Shown here piece after piece: positions 49,494 through 57,800 of a DNA stretch of 64,000 nucleotides; positions within the stretch are counted from its first letter, which is position 1, and every line of letters begins with the position of its first letter. The notes beneath the pieces were generated by a model. That model worked only from the letters and a program-made list of their open reading frames with translations. It did not search any database and was not told the DNA's origin. This stretch comes from an uncultured Lentibacter sp. (GTDB taxonomy: Bacteria; Pseudomonadota; Alphaproteobacteria; Rhodobacterales; Rhodobacteraceae). The translations under genes and the position numbers were made by a program. Location: NCBI RefSeq assembly GCF_937123735.1, contig NZ_CAKZKL010000004.1, forward strand, positions 103,206 through 167,205, given 5' to 3'.

Positions 49494-49507
49494 CCCTGTT
49501 AACAGGG
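49494..49507. promoter_or_regulatory. 14-bp perfect palindrome upstream of the M23 peptidase gene
   Basis: CCCTGTTAACAGGG, with a GTTAA half-site 2 bases beyond. It lies 114 bases before the peptidase start, in the 204-base gap after DUF455. The word TGTTAA followed by C/G-AG also occurs in both GTGCAC elements. An operator is possible; nothing more can be said. Confidence 0.35.
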
Positions 49508-49620
49508 CGTTAATCCCTCTGGAACGGCGCACAGGGTGCGGGCGGGGCCATGGCGGCTTTGCTGCGGCGGCTCTTGGCTCAAAGTGCGCCGACAATTTGA
49601 AACGGTCAAGGAACGCCTCT

Positions 49621-50952
49621 TTGCGCACACAGCTTGCCATCCGTATCGACGCGCTATTGGAGCGTTATTTCCCTGAACGCCGGGTCTTTTTGCGCTCGGA
49701 CAAAGACACAAGGTTTATCCGCCTGCGCCCGCTGGTGCAGCTCTTTGCCTTCTCTGGCGCGGCGCTGGTTGTGGCCTGGTCGATTGTCGCAACCGCGATT
49801 CTGCTGATGGACAGCATTGGGGCGGGCAATTTTCGTGAACAGGCCAAGCGCGACCAGCAAACCTATCAGGAGCGGCTCAATTTTATCTCCGAGCAGCGCA
49901 ACAGCCGCGCCGAGGAGGCCCTCGCCGCCCAGGCGCGGTTCAACACCGCGCTGGAACAGATTTCGCGGATGCAATCGGAGCTTCTGGCCTCCGAAACCCG
50001 TCGGCGCGAGATGGAAACCGGCATCGAGATCATCCAAAGCACCCTGCGCACAGCCATGCGCGAGCGCGACGAGGCCCGCACGGCGCTGGCCAGCCTCACA
50101 CAGGCCCAGGACTCGGGCGCAGCGGTGCAGCTTGCGGCCATCAGCCCAGACAACACGGCGCTTGACCTGATCACCCGCGCCCTCTCGGAAACCGCGGCTG
50201 AGCGCGACAAGATCGTGCAAGATGCCCAATCCGCGCTCGAACAGGCCGCCGAGATGGAAGAGCGGATCGCCTTGATGAAAGATCAGAACGACCAGATTTT
50301 CCGCCAGCTCGAAGAGGCGATGACAGTTTCTGTCAAGCCGCTAGACCGGATGTTTCGCGCCGCCGGCATGAACACCGAAACCCTGCTGCGGGAGGTGCGC
50401 CGGGGCTATTCGGGCCAAGGCGGCGCGCTGACGCCGCTGTCGTTTTCGACCCGGGGCGAAGAGCCTGCCCCCAGCACGCGCCGGGCCAACCGCATTCTCA
50501 GCGAACTCGACCGGCTCAACCTTTACCGGCTGGCGGCCTCCAAGGCGCCTTTTGCCAAACCCGTCAAATCGGGCTACCGCTTCACCTCGGCTTTCGGGTA
50601 TCGCCGCGACCCCAAGACAGGCGGGCGTCGCCTTCACAAGGGGGTGGATTTTGCCGGCCCCGTGGGCACCCCGCTCTATGCGACGGCCGACGGGATTGTG
50701 ACCCATGCGGGCTGGAGCTCGGGCTATGGCCGTCTGGTGAAGATCCAGCATGATTTTGGGATTGAAACCCGCTATGCCCACCAAAACCGAATTCGGGTGA
50801 AAGTGGGACAAAGGGTATCGCGCGGACAACGAATTGGTGATATGGGAGCCTCTGGACGTGTAACCGGCCCTCATCTACACTACGAAGTTCGTGTTGGCGG
50901 GAAAGCCGTGAACCCAATGATCTATATCAAGGCAGCAAACGATGTTTTCTAA
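49621..50952 (+). CDS. M23 family metallopeptidase with DUF5930-type N-terminus
   Basis: A 443-residue membrane-anchored peptidoglycan endopeptidase. Order: short cytosolic part, one transmembrane helix (about 44-66), a long periplasmic coiled coil (about 75-240) and a LytM/M23 domain (about 315-435). The zinc ligands are intact: RRLHKGVDF (His and Asp) and GPHLHYEVRVGG (HxH). The start is TTG at 49621 (read as MRTQLAIRIDALLERYFPER), 7 bases after AAGGA; the upstream frame is low-complexity. It overlaps the bactofilin gene by 11 bases, the known pairing in which a bactofilin scaffold positions an M23 enzyme for cell-shape control. Confidence 0.9.
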   Translation: MRTQLAIRIDALLERYFPERRVFLRSDKDTRFIRLRPLVQLFAFSGAALVVAWSIVATAILLMDSIGAGNFREQAKRDQQTYQERLNFISEQRNSRAEEALAAQARFNTALEQISRMQSELLASETRRREMETGIEIIQSTLRTAMRERDEARTALASLTQAQDSGAAVQLAAISPDNTALDLITRALSETAAERDKIVQDAQSALEQAAEMEERIALMKDQNDQIFRQLEEAMTVSVKPLDRMFRAAGMNTETLLREVRRGYSGQGGALTPLSFSTRGEEPAPSTRRANRILSELDRLNLYRLAASKAPFAKPVKSGYRFTSAFGYRRDPKTGGRRLHKGVDFAGPVGTPLYATADGIVTHAGWSSGYGRLVKIQHDFGIETRYAHQNRIRVKVGQRVSRGQRIGDMGASGRVTGPHLHYEVRVGGKAVNPMIYIKAANDVF

Positions 50953-51454
50953 AAGCAAAATCAACGAACCTGGCCCCAAGGCCGAAGCCACAACCCCAGC
51001 CGGGAGCGCTGACACCTCTGCTGCGGCCGCAAAGCCCAACCTGCCCATGGGCAGCGAGTTCAAGGCCTCGGCCCCCAAGGCCAAGCCCCCGGCCTCTGTT
51101 CTGTCGTCTGATTTGCATGTGACGGGCAACCTGCGCACCACCGGTGATATTCAGGTGGAGGGCACCATCGAAGGCGATATCCGCGCCCATCTGCTCACCG
51201 TGGGCGAAGGCGCCACCGTCAAGGGCGAGGTGATCGCCGATGATGTTGTTGTCAATGGCCGGATCGTGGGCCGTGTGCGCGGCCTGAAGGTGCGCCTCAC
51301 CTCCACCGCCCGCGTGGAAGGCGACATCATTCACAAGACCATCGCCATCGAAAGTGGGGCGCATTTTGAAGGCTCCGTGCAGCGCCAGGACGACCCGCTC
51401 AATTCGGGCAAGGGCAAGGCTGACAAGCCGGCAGCCGCTGGCAACGCCTCCTAA
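50942..51454 (+). CDS. Bactofilin (polymer-forming cytoskeletal protein)
   Basis: A 170-residue bactofilin: a flexible Ala/Pro/Lys-rich N-terminus (1-50), then the right-handed beta-helix core (about 53-145) with strand repeats such as GNLRTTGDIQVEGTIEGDIR, VKGEVIADDVVVNGRIVGRV and ARVEGDIIHKTIAIESGAHF, and a short tail. Bactofilins form nucleotide-free filaments at the membrane that localise wall enzymes. Overlap with the M23 gene by 11 bases ties the two together in expression. An MFS gene follows after 14 bases on the same strand. Confidence 0.93.
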   Translation: MFSKSKINEPGPKAEATTPAGSADTSAAAAKPNLPMGSEFKASAPKAKPPASVLSSDLHVTGNLRTTGDIQVEGTIEGDIRAHLLTVGEGATVKGEVIADDVVVNGRIVGRVRGLKVRLTSTARVEGDIIHKTIAIESGAHFEGSVQRQDDPLNSGKGKADKPAAAGNAS

Positions 51455-51468
51455 GCGCCGCTCTCTTC

Positions 51469-52932
51469 ATGCAAGCACAGTCACAGGCATCGCAGGAACA
51501 GGCGGTGCCTGTGTCTTTTGTGGCCCCGCACAACCGCCGCTGGGTCTTGCTGGCGGCCATCCTGGCGTCGGCGCTCGGGTTCATTGACGGCTCGGTGATT
51601 GCCATTGCCCTGCCCGCCCTGCGCGAGAGCCTCGGGGCCGGGCTCTCCGAGGCCCAGTGGATTTACAACAGTTACATGCTGATGCTGAGCGGTTTTCTGT
51701 TGGCGGGTGGGGCCTTGGGCGACAAGCTGGGCTTGGGGCGCAGCTTTGCCGCAGGCATTGCGGGCTTTGTGCTGGCCTCGCTCTTTTGCGCGCTGGCACA
51801 GACATCCGAGCAGATGATTGCCGCGCGCGCCGCGCAGGGGCTGGCGGCTGCGGTGATGGTGCCCGGCTCGCTGGCGGTGATTTCGCGGGCCTATCCGCGC
51901 GGCGAGCGCGGTGCGGCCATCGGGCTTTGGGCGGCCAGCTCCTCGCTGACAACGGCGCTGGGGCCAGCCCTAGGGGGGGCGTTTCTCAGCTTTGGCGGGC
52001 CCGAGGCCTGGCGGATGATCTTTGCCATCAACCTGCCCCTTGGCGCATTGGCGGTCTGGTTGATCCTTGCGCACACGCGTGATCCAGCACCCGAGCCCAA
52101 CCGGCGCATTGATGTGCTCGGCGGGGTGCTGGCCTCACTCGGGTTTTTCCTGATTGCCTTCGCCTTCACCCAGGCCACACCGCTTTACGGGCTGGCGGGC
52201 GCGGTTGTGCTGGCCGGCTTTGTCGCCCATGAGCTGCGCACCCCTGCGCCCATGGTCGAGATCCGGCTGTTTGCCCTGCGCGATTTTGCAGCTGTCAACC
52301 TGGCAACCCTGTGTCTGTGGATCGGGTTTCAGGCGGTGCTGTTTTATCTGCCGATGACGCTGATCGCAGGCTGGGGGCAGGATGCGCTGTTGAGTGCGCT
52401 CACATTTGCGCCCATGTCGCTGTGCATTGCCCTGTTCTCACCGCGGATGGGGCGGCTGGCCGACAGGTTTGGCCCGCGCCCGCTGATCACAGCCGGCGCC
52501 GTGACCATTGCCGCCGGCTTTCTGGCGCTGGGCGTGGCCGTTGCGGCAGAGGCCTTCTGGCTCGGGGTCTTGCCCGCAACGGGCTTTGTGGGCTTTGGCT
52601 TGGCGCTGGTGGTGGCACCGCTCACCACGGCCGTTGTCAATGCTGTGCCCGATGCTCATGCCGGCACCGCCTCAGGGGTGAACAACGCCGCAGCCCGGGT
52701 GGCGGGTCTGATGGGCGTGGCCAGCCTCGGGCTCGTGGCCCAGGCCCGCTATCTGGCCGAGGGCGGCCGCGAGAGCTTTGGGGCCTTCTCAGACAGCCTG
52801 GGCCACGCCCAAGCCATGATCGCCGGGTTTCAGAGCCTCGTGCTTGTCTGCGCGGCAGTTGCGCTTTTAGCCGGAGCCATCATCTGGCTGGGCATGAGCC
52901 GCGCTCAGGCGTCCAGCTCGGCATCCCAATAG
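51469..52932 (+). CDS. DHA2-type MFS transporter (EmrB/QacA-like)
   Basis: A 487-residue drug:proton antiporter-type carrier with about 14 hydrophobic helices. Signature pieces are LASALGFIDGSVIAIALPAL (motif at helix 1, about 34-53), SEAQWIYNSYMLMLSGFLLA, GALGDKLGLGR (motif A, about 82-92) and AAVMVPGSLAVISRAYPRGE (motif C region). The substrate is unknown. It follows bactofilin closely but is unlikely to act with it. Its last 28 bases overlap the end of the HNH gene on the opposite strand. Confidence 0.88.
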   Translation: MQAQSQASQEQAVPVSFVAPHNRRWVLLAAILASALGFIDGSVIAIALPALRESLGAGLSEAQWIYNSYMLMLSGFLLAGGALGDKLGLGRSFAAGIAGFVLASLFCALAQTSEQMIAARAAQGLAAAVMVPGSLAVISRAYPRGERGAAIGLWAASSSLTTALGPALGGAFLSFGGPEAWRMIFAINLPLGALAVWLILAHTRDPAPEPNRRIDVLGGVLASLGFFLIAFAFTQATPLYGLAGAVVLAGFVAHELRTPAPMVEIRLFALRDFAAVNLATLCLWIGFQAVLFYLPMTLIAGWGQDALLSALTFAPMSLCIALFSPRMGRLADRFGPRPLITAGAVTIAAGFLALGVAVAAEAFWLGVLPATGFVGFGLALVVAPLTTAVVNAVPDAHAGTASGVNNAAARVAGLMGVASLGLVAQARYLAEGGRESFGAFSDSLGHAQAMIAGFQSLVLVCAAVALLAGAIIWLGMSRAQASSSASQ

Positions 52933-53489
52933 AGAAAATCCATCCAGCTGTCATGCAGATGGCCCGGCGGGAACTTGCGCCCCATGTTGCGCAGCTCTTC
53001 TGCGGCGGGCGCGCGCGGCGGTTTGCGCAGCTGCATACCCGACTGGCGCAGGCTCTTGGCGGCTTTGCGCAGATTGCACGGGGCGCAGGCCGCAACCACA
53101 TTCTCCCAGCTTGTGACACCGCCAGATGCGCGCGGCACCACATGATCAAACGTCAGATCGCCCTTGCCGCCACAATATTGGCAACAAAACTCATCCCTCA
53201 AAAACAAATTAAAGCGCGTGAAGGCCACGCGCTTTTGAGGTTTGACATAATCTTTGAGAACAACGACCGAGGGGATCCTGATCACCGTTGAGGGGCTGCG
53301 CACCACCTCGTCATATTCGGCAATAATATCCACCCTGTCCAGATAGGCCGCCTTCACCGCATCTTGCCAGGGCCAAAGCGACAGCGGGTAATAAGATAGG
53401 GGCCGATAATCGGCATTGAGCACCAAGGCGGGGTGCTGTTTGAGCCCGGCGGGGCTGCGCACAAAATCTGTCCTGAAATGTCCGTCCAT
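52905..53489 (-). CDS. HNH endonuclease domain protein
   Basis: A 194-residue protein with a zinc-type HNH motif: CQYCGGKGDLTFDHVVPRAS (from about 99), continuing WENVVAACAPCNLRKA, i.e. CxxC, the DH catalytic pair, N, and a second CxxC. The N-terminal region with VLNADYRPLSYYPLSLWPWQ is typical of a conserved bacterial HNH group found widely outside phages and introns; its cellular role is unknown. ATG MDGHFRTDFV is used because homology-like sequence starts there, though an ATG 20 codons upstream is possible. Its 3' end overlaps the DHA2 gene by 28 bases. Confidence 0.83.
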   Translation of the reverse strand: MDGHFRTDFVRSPAGLKQHPALVLNADYRPLSYYPLSLWPWQDAVKAAYLDRVDIIAEYDEVVRSPSTVIRIPSVVVLKDYVKPQKRVAFTRFNLFLRDEFCCQYCGGKGDLTFDHVVPRASGGVTSWENVVAACAPCNLRKAAKSLRQSGMQLRKPPRAPAAEELRNMGRKFPPGHLHDSWMDFLYWDAELDA

Positions 53490-53768
53490 CTGTTCGTTCT
53501 CTGCTCCACGCAGGGCCTGGCGCAGATATGGCCTGCCCGCTTGTGACAACCACTATATATCGTGGTCCCTTTGGGGCAAGCGCCTTGATGCTCTGGCCCT
53601 GCGGCAAACAAACCAGAGGATTCTAACAGCGCAATGACAGCCCAAAACCAAAGCTAAAGCACTGGAATGGCTTGCACATCGGCCCGCAAAGCCCCAAGCG
53701 CTCAGGCACAGGCCCACCAAAGCTCTGCAACAACACCCAATGTGCAGCGCAGAATCATATGGCCTTTT
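53490..53768. other. Upstream region of the HNH gene, no gene seen
   Basis: Together with the hairpin element that follows, this is a 384-base stretch without a supported gene. It should contain the HNH promoter. I see no coding frame with a ribosome site, no tRNA and no strong hairpin in this part. Confidence 0.5.
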
Positions 53769-53774
53769 TCTTGC

Positions 53775-53846
53775 TGAAAATATCCCGGGGGGAGTATGAG
53801 GGGGGCAGCGCCCCCCTCACGGATCGGATTTTCGCGCAGCGAAAAT
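53775..53846 (+). repeat. Tripartite intergenic hairpin repeat, copy C
   Basis: Leader TGAAAATATCCCGGGGGG (from 53775), a 9-bp stem with AGC loop GAGGGGGGC / GCCCCCCTC (53798-53806 / 53810-53818) and a third stem ATTTTCGC-GCA-GCGAAAAT (53828-53846). It lies 28 bases beyond the mltG stop. The third-hairpin loop GCA is also found in copy A. Confidence 0.75.
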
Positions 53847-53873
53847 TCGATCTCTATTTACGCTCTGTCCCGT

Positions 53874-55028
53874 TCAGTCTGCGGCGCGGTCTGCTTCAAT
53901 CTTGCGCCAACGGGCCACATTTCGGTTATGTTCGGCCAATGTCACCGAGAAAGCATGTCCTCCGGTGCCATCGGCGACAAAGAAGATGTAATCGCTGCTG
54001 TCGGGATTGAGCGCAGCCTCGATGCTGGCGCGGCCCGGATTGGCGATCGGTGTGGGCGGCAGAGCGTCGATGACATAGGTGTTATAGGGCGTGGCGGCGC
54101 GCAGCTCGGAGCGGCGCAGGCCACGGCCCAGCACACCCTCGCCCTTGGTGATTCCGTAAATCACCGTCGGGTCGGTTTGCAGCTTCATACCCTTCTGCAG
54201 CCGGTTCACAAAAACGCTCGCCACCTGGCGGCGCTCTTCGGCGACACCGGTTTCTTTCTCGATGATCGACGCAAGAATGAGCGCTTCCTCAGGGCTGGCA
54301 AGCGGCAAGCCTGCGGCGCGGTTCTCCCAGGCCTCGGCCAGAATGGCCGATTGGCGCGATTGCATCTCTTCCAGCAGCGCCGCGCGTGTGTCGCCCGCGC
54401 GCACCTCGTAGCTTTGCGGCGCAAGGCTGCCCTCGGCAGGCACCGCGCTGATCGCGCCTTGCAGCAGCGAAATCTGTTTGAGCCCTTCCACGATCTGCCA
54501 GCTCGTCACCCCTTCGGCAATGGCAATGCGGTAGCGCGTGTCAGCCCGCTCGCGCACCGCCAGATATTCAGGTGGCGGCGCTTCTGACGCGGGATCGAAC
54601 TTGGCTTTTTCCACATAGGCGTTGCTGGCCGGGTCCAGCGCGCGCACAAGATTGGAGAGCCGGGTGACCCCAATCCGATAGACAATTTCGGTGCCACAGG
54701 TGCTGGCCCCGCCACGGGTGATGATGTCGGCGATTTCCTTGGCCGAGGACTGCGCCGGAACAAGGTAGCTGCCCGCTTTCAGACGGTCGGTAAGATCGGT
54801 ATACTCCATCCCCAGGCGCAACAACATCCCCGAGCGGATGGCCCCATCAGCCTCCAGCGCCCGGGAGACACGGCTGACCGTGCTGCCGCGCTCCACGCGC
54901 AGGCAGATTTGCTCCTCCAGCGGCCCAGCGGCACCATATTCGCGCTGCCCCCACAGGATCACCCCCCCCAGAAGAAAGGTGGCAACAATCAGCAGGGTCA
55001 AGGCATTGGACGCGAGATGCCGCCACAT
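53874..55028 (-). CDS. mltG: Endolytic murein transglycosylase MltG
   Basis: A 384-residue inner-membrane lytic transglycosylase that cuts nascent glycan strands. One N-terminal transmembrane helix (about 8-27, NALTLLIVATFLLGGVILWG), a LysM-like middle part, and the YceG core with EEALILASIIEKETGVAEER (catalytic Glu, about 262-281), VFVNRLQKGMKLQTDPTVIY and TPYNTYVIDALPPTPIANPG. The ATG lies 4 bases after the fabF stop, so it ends the fab transcript, as in many Rhodobacterales. Complete. Behind its stop lies repeat copy C. Confidence 0.94.
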   Translation of the reverse strand: MWRHLASNALTLLIVATFLLGGVILWGQREYGAAGPLEEQICLRVERGSTVSRVSRALEADGAIRSGMLLRLGMEYTDLTDRLKAGSYLVPAQSSAKEIADIITRGGASTCGTEIVYRIGVTRLSNLVRALDPASNAYVEKAKFDPASEAPPPEYLAVRERADTRYRIAIAEGVTSWQIVEGLKQISLLQGAISAVPAEGSLAPQSYEVRAGDTRAALLEEMQSRQSAILAEAWENRAAGLPLASPEEALILASIIEKETGVAEERRQVASVFVNRLQKGMKLQTDPTVIYGITKGEGVLGRGLRRSELRAATPYNTYVIDALPPTPIANPGRASIEAALNPDSSDYIFFVADGTGGHAFSVTLAEHNRNVARWRKIEADRAAD

Positions 55029-55032
55029 GTGC

Positions 55033-56295
55033 TCAGGTGACCTTTTTGAAGACAACAGAGGCATTGGTGCCCCCAAAACCGAAGCTGTTGGAGAGGGCCA
55101 CATCAATCTTACGCTTGCGCGCTGCGTTGGCGCAGAGATCCACAACCGTGTCTTCGGGCGGCGTATCAAGGTTGATCGTGGGCGGCGCGATCTGATCACG
55201 GATCGCCAGGATCGAGAAGATCGCCTCAATGGCCCCGGCCGCCCCGAGCAGATGCCCCGTCATCGACTTGGTCGAGGACATGGAGAGTTTTGAGGCTGCT
55301 TCCTGCCCCATCATCCGCTCGACAGCGCCCAGCTCGATGGTGTCGGCCATGGTCGAGGTGCCATGGGCGTTGACATAGTCAATCTCGGTGGGGCTGATGC
55401 CCGCGTTGGCACAGGCCGCGCGCATGGCCCGCTCGGCCCCCTCGTGGTCGGGGGGCGGGGCCGTGATGTGATAAGCATCGCCGGAGAGGCCATAGCCGGC
55501 CACTTCAGCATAGATCTTGGCGCCGCGCGCTTTGGCGTGGTCGTAATCTTCCAGCACAACAACCCCCGCGCCCTCGCCCATGACGAAACCGTCGCGGCTT
55601 GCGTCCCAGGGGCGGGAGGCCTTGGTTGGGTCCGCGTCATGGCCGGTGGAGAGCGCTTTGCAGGCGTTGAAGCCGGCAATCCCGATCTCGCAGATGGCCG
55701 CTTCGGCCCCGCCCGCGATCATCACATCCGCATCGCCATGTTGAATGAGGCGCGAGGCATCACCGATGGCATGCGCGCCTGTGGAACAGGCTGTCACAAC
55801 CGAATGGTTGGGCCCTTTAAAGCCGTAGCGGATGCCGACCTGCCCTGAAATCAGGTTGATCAGCGCGCCGGGAATAAAGAACGGCGAGACACGGCGCGGG
55901 CCTTTCTCGGCCATCATCAGCGTGGTCTGTTCGATCGACTTCAAGCCGCCGATCCCCGACCCGATCATCACCCCCGTGCGCAGGCGGCTCTCTTCGTCTT
56001 CGGGCATCCAGTCGGCATCTTGCACGGCCTGCGCGGCGGCGGCGATCCCGTAGAGGATGAAATCATCTACCTTGCGGCGCTCTTTAGGCTCCATCCAGTC
56101 ATCGGCATTGAAGGTGCCCTCGCTGCCGTCACCATGCTTGACTTCACAGGCGTATTTGGTGGTCACGCGCTCCGGGTCAAATTGTGTGATCCGGCCAGCG
56201 CCGGATTTGCCCGCCAGAATATTTTTCCAGCTGTCTTCAACACCACCGCCCACCGGCGTGACCAGTCCCAGTCCCGTAACAACCACACGACGCAT
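55033..56295 (-). CDS. fabF: 3-oxoacyl-[ACP] synthase II
   Basis: Condenses malonyl-ACP with acyl-ACP in fatty-acid elongation. A 420-residue KAS II with VVTACSTGAHAIGDA (nucleophile Cys170) and the two catalytic histidines in VNAHGTSTMADTIE and SMTGHLLGAAGAIEA. MRRVVVTGLGLVTPVGGGVE is the standard start; the frame continues upstream by 49 codons without likeness. It lies 219 bases after acpP, with a terminator-like hairpin between, so it may have its own promoter as well. mltG follows directly. Confidence 0.96.
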   Translation of the reverse strand: MRRVVVTGLGLVTPVGGGVEDSWKNILAGKSGAGRITQFDPERVTTKYACEVKHGDGSEGTFNADDWMEPKERRKVDDFILYGIAAAAQAVQDADWMPEDEESRLRTGVMIGSGIGGLKSIEQTTLMMAEKGPRRVSPFFIPGALINLISGQVGIRYGFKGPNHSVVTACSTGAHAIGDASRLIQHGDADVMIAGGAEAAICEIGIAGFNACKALSTGHDADPTKASRPWDASRDGFVMGEGAGVVVLEDYDHAKARGAKIYAEVAGYGLSGDAYHITAPPPDHEGAERAMRAACANAGISPTEIDYVNAHGTSTMADTIELGAVERMMGQEAASKLSMSSTKSMTGHLLGAAGAIEAIFSILAIRDQIAPPTINLDTPPEDTVVDLCANAARKRKIDVALSNSFGFGGTNASVVFKKVT

Positions 56296-56440
56296 GATAT
56301 GCCCCTTTATTATCTCTCTGCCTGCTCTTAGCGCGGCTTGGGGGCGCGGGGCAAGCCCGTCCATGGGGCGGCTCGCCTGACGGGGCCAGAATTTGCCGCG
56401 CCACTGGCCACAAGCCGCCAAGGGCCGCGCCTGGGGCCCC

Positions 56441-56472
56441 AAAAAGAAACGGCCCGCCCTGTGGGGCAGACC
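56441..56472 (-). terminator. Terminator or attenuator between acpP and fabF
   Basis: Read leftward, a 9-bp stem (two G.U pairs) formed by 56464-56472 and 56451-56459 over a 4-base loop is followed by GTTTCTTTTT. It starts 42 bases after the acpP stop. Partial stopping here would make acyl carrier protein much more abundant than FabF, as cells need. Confidence 0.7.
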
Positions 56473-56514
56473 GCTTCAAAGCTTTGCTTTGCGCCGGCAC
56501 GCCGGCGCACGGGC

Positions 56515-56748
56515 TTAGGCTGCGTCTTTGATGAACTTCACCGCATCGCCGAACGACTGGATGGTTTCGGCCGCATCATCCGGGATCTCGATGCCGAACT
56601 CTTCTTCAAAGGCCATCACCAGCTCGACTGTGTCCAGGCTGTCTGCGCCCAGATCATCAATGAATGATGCGTTTTCAACAACTTTGTCTTCTTCAACACC
56701 AAGGTGCTCGACAACGATCTTTTTAACGCGGTCTGCAACGTCGCTCAT
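56515..56748 (-). CDS. acpP: Acyl carrier protein
   Basis: A 77-residue acidic protein that carries growing acyl chains on phosphopantetheine. The attachment site is Ser37 in [20 protein letters not shown] (32-51). Sequence and length are typical. The ATG follows AGGATGAACAC. It lies between fabG and fabF in the usual order, with 240 bases to fabG, enough for an own promoter. Confidence 0.97.
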   Translation of the reverse strand: MSDVADRVKKIVVEHLGVEEDKVVENASFIDDLGADSLDTVELVMAFEEEFGIEIPDDAAETIQSFGDAVKFIKDAA

Positions 56749-56988
56749 GTGTTCATCCTCATAACAATGGGCTCTTGGCCCGGGTTTTGCCCATGCCCAA
56801 CGGGGCTGGCGGTTTGAAGTGCTCCCAAAATCGGGGGCGGTTCGTCTCCCGCATGGGAGGGCCCACAGGCTCACGCATTGGTGAACATGCGGAAATCTCG
56901 GTGGCCTATAGCATATGGCGACGGATTGGCAAATGCTTTGTCCAGATTAGCGCGCCCCAGAGCGCATCCAAGCGCGCGCCCGCTTAGG

Positions 56989-57726
56989 TCAGAGCATGGC
57001 CATGCCACCGTTGACATGCAGGGTGCTGCCCGTGACATAGCCCGCCTCTGGGCTGGCAAGATAGAGCACCGCCGCGGCGATCTCCTCAGGCGTGCCCATG
57101 CGCGCGGCGGGAATTTGCGCGTTGATCTTGCCTTTCTGCTCATCGGTGAGCTTCTCGGTCATGGCTGTGGCGATGAAGCCCGGGGCCACCGCATTGGCGG
57201 TGATTCCACGACTGGCCACCTCATAGGCGATGGATTTGGTCATGCCGACCATACCCGCCTTGGAGGCGGCGTAATTGGCTTGGCCAGGGTTGCCGGTTGC
57301 GCCGACAATGGAGCTGATGTTGATGATCCGGCCCCAACGGGCCTTCATCATCGGGCGCATCACCCCACGGCAAAGACGCATGGTGGAGGTGAGGTTGACG
57401 TCGAGCACGCTCTGCCACTCGTCATCGGACATGCGCATGAAAATCTGGTCACGGGTGATGCCGGCATTGTTCACCAGAATGTCACAGGCGCCCATGGCCT
57501 CGATCGCCTGTTTGGGCAGCGCATCGACGGCCTCGGCGTCCGAAAGGTTGCAAGGCAGCACATGGGCGCGTGCGCCCAGCTCGGCGGCCAGCGCCTTCAA
57601 GGGCTCTTCGCGTGTGCCCGAGAGCGCAACTGTCGCCCCTGCCCCGTGCAGCGCCTTGGCGATGGCCCCGCCAATCCCGCCCGAAGCGCCTGTGATGAGC
57701 GCGCATTTTCCTGTCAGATCAAACAT
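56989..57726 (-). CDS. fabG: 3-oxoacyl-[ACP] reductase
   Basis: NADPH-dependent reductase of the fatty-acid cycle, short-chain dehydrogenase family. The 245-residue protein has the cofactor loop TGASGGIG (12-19), NNAGITRDQIFMRM (about 86-99), SSIVGATGNPGQANYAASKA with the catalytic Tyr and Lys (about 138-157) and the C-terminal DEQKGKINAQIPAARMGTPE. The start MFDLTGKCALITGAS follows GAAAGGAAAGAGACT. The 74 bases before it hold two AT-rich palindromes separating it from fabD. Confidence 0.96.
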   Translation of the reverse strand: MFDLTGKCALITGASGGIGGAIAKALHGAGATVALSGTREEPLKALAAELGARAHVLPCNLSDAEAVDALPKQAIEAMGACDILVNNAGITRDQIFMRMSDDEWQSVLDVNLTSTMRLCRGVMRPMMKARWGRIINISSIVGATGNPGQANYAASKAGMVGMTKSIAYEVASRGITANAVAPGFIATAMTEKLTDEQKGKINAQIPAARMGTPEEIAAAVLYLASPEAGYVTGSTLHVNGGMAML

Positions 57727-57750
57727 AGTCTCTTTCCTTTCGGGGGTGCA

Positions 57751-57795
57751 CAAATTTTGTCCACAAAATTTGGCACGAAAATTTAAATTTTCGTG
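57751..57795. promoter_or_regulatory. Two adjacent AT-rich palindromes between fabD and fabG
   Basis: First, CAAATTTTG-TCCA-CAAAATTTG (57751-57772), a perfect 9-bp stem. Second, a perfect 22-bp palindrome (57774-57795) centred on the TTTAAA of ACGAAAATTTAAATTTTCGT. Together they fill most of the 74-base gap. They may form a leader structure that tunes fabG relative to fabD, or operators for a lipid regulator. The AT content contrasts with the GC-rich surroundings. Confidence 0.6.
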
Positions 57796-57800
57796 GCCTG

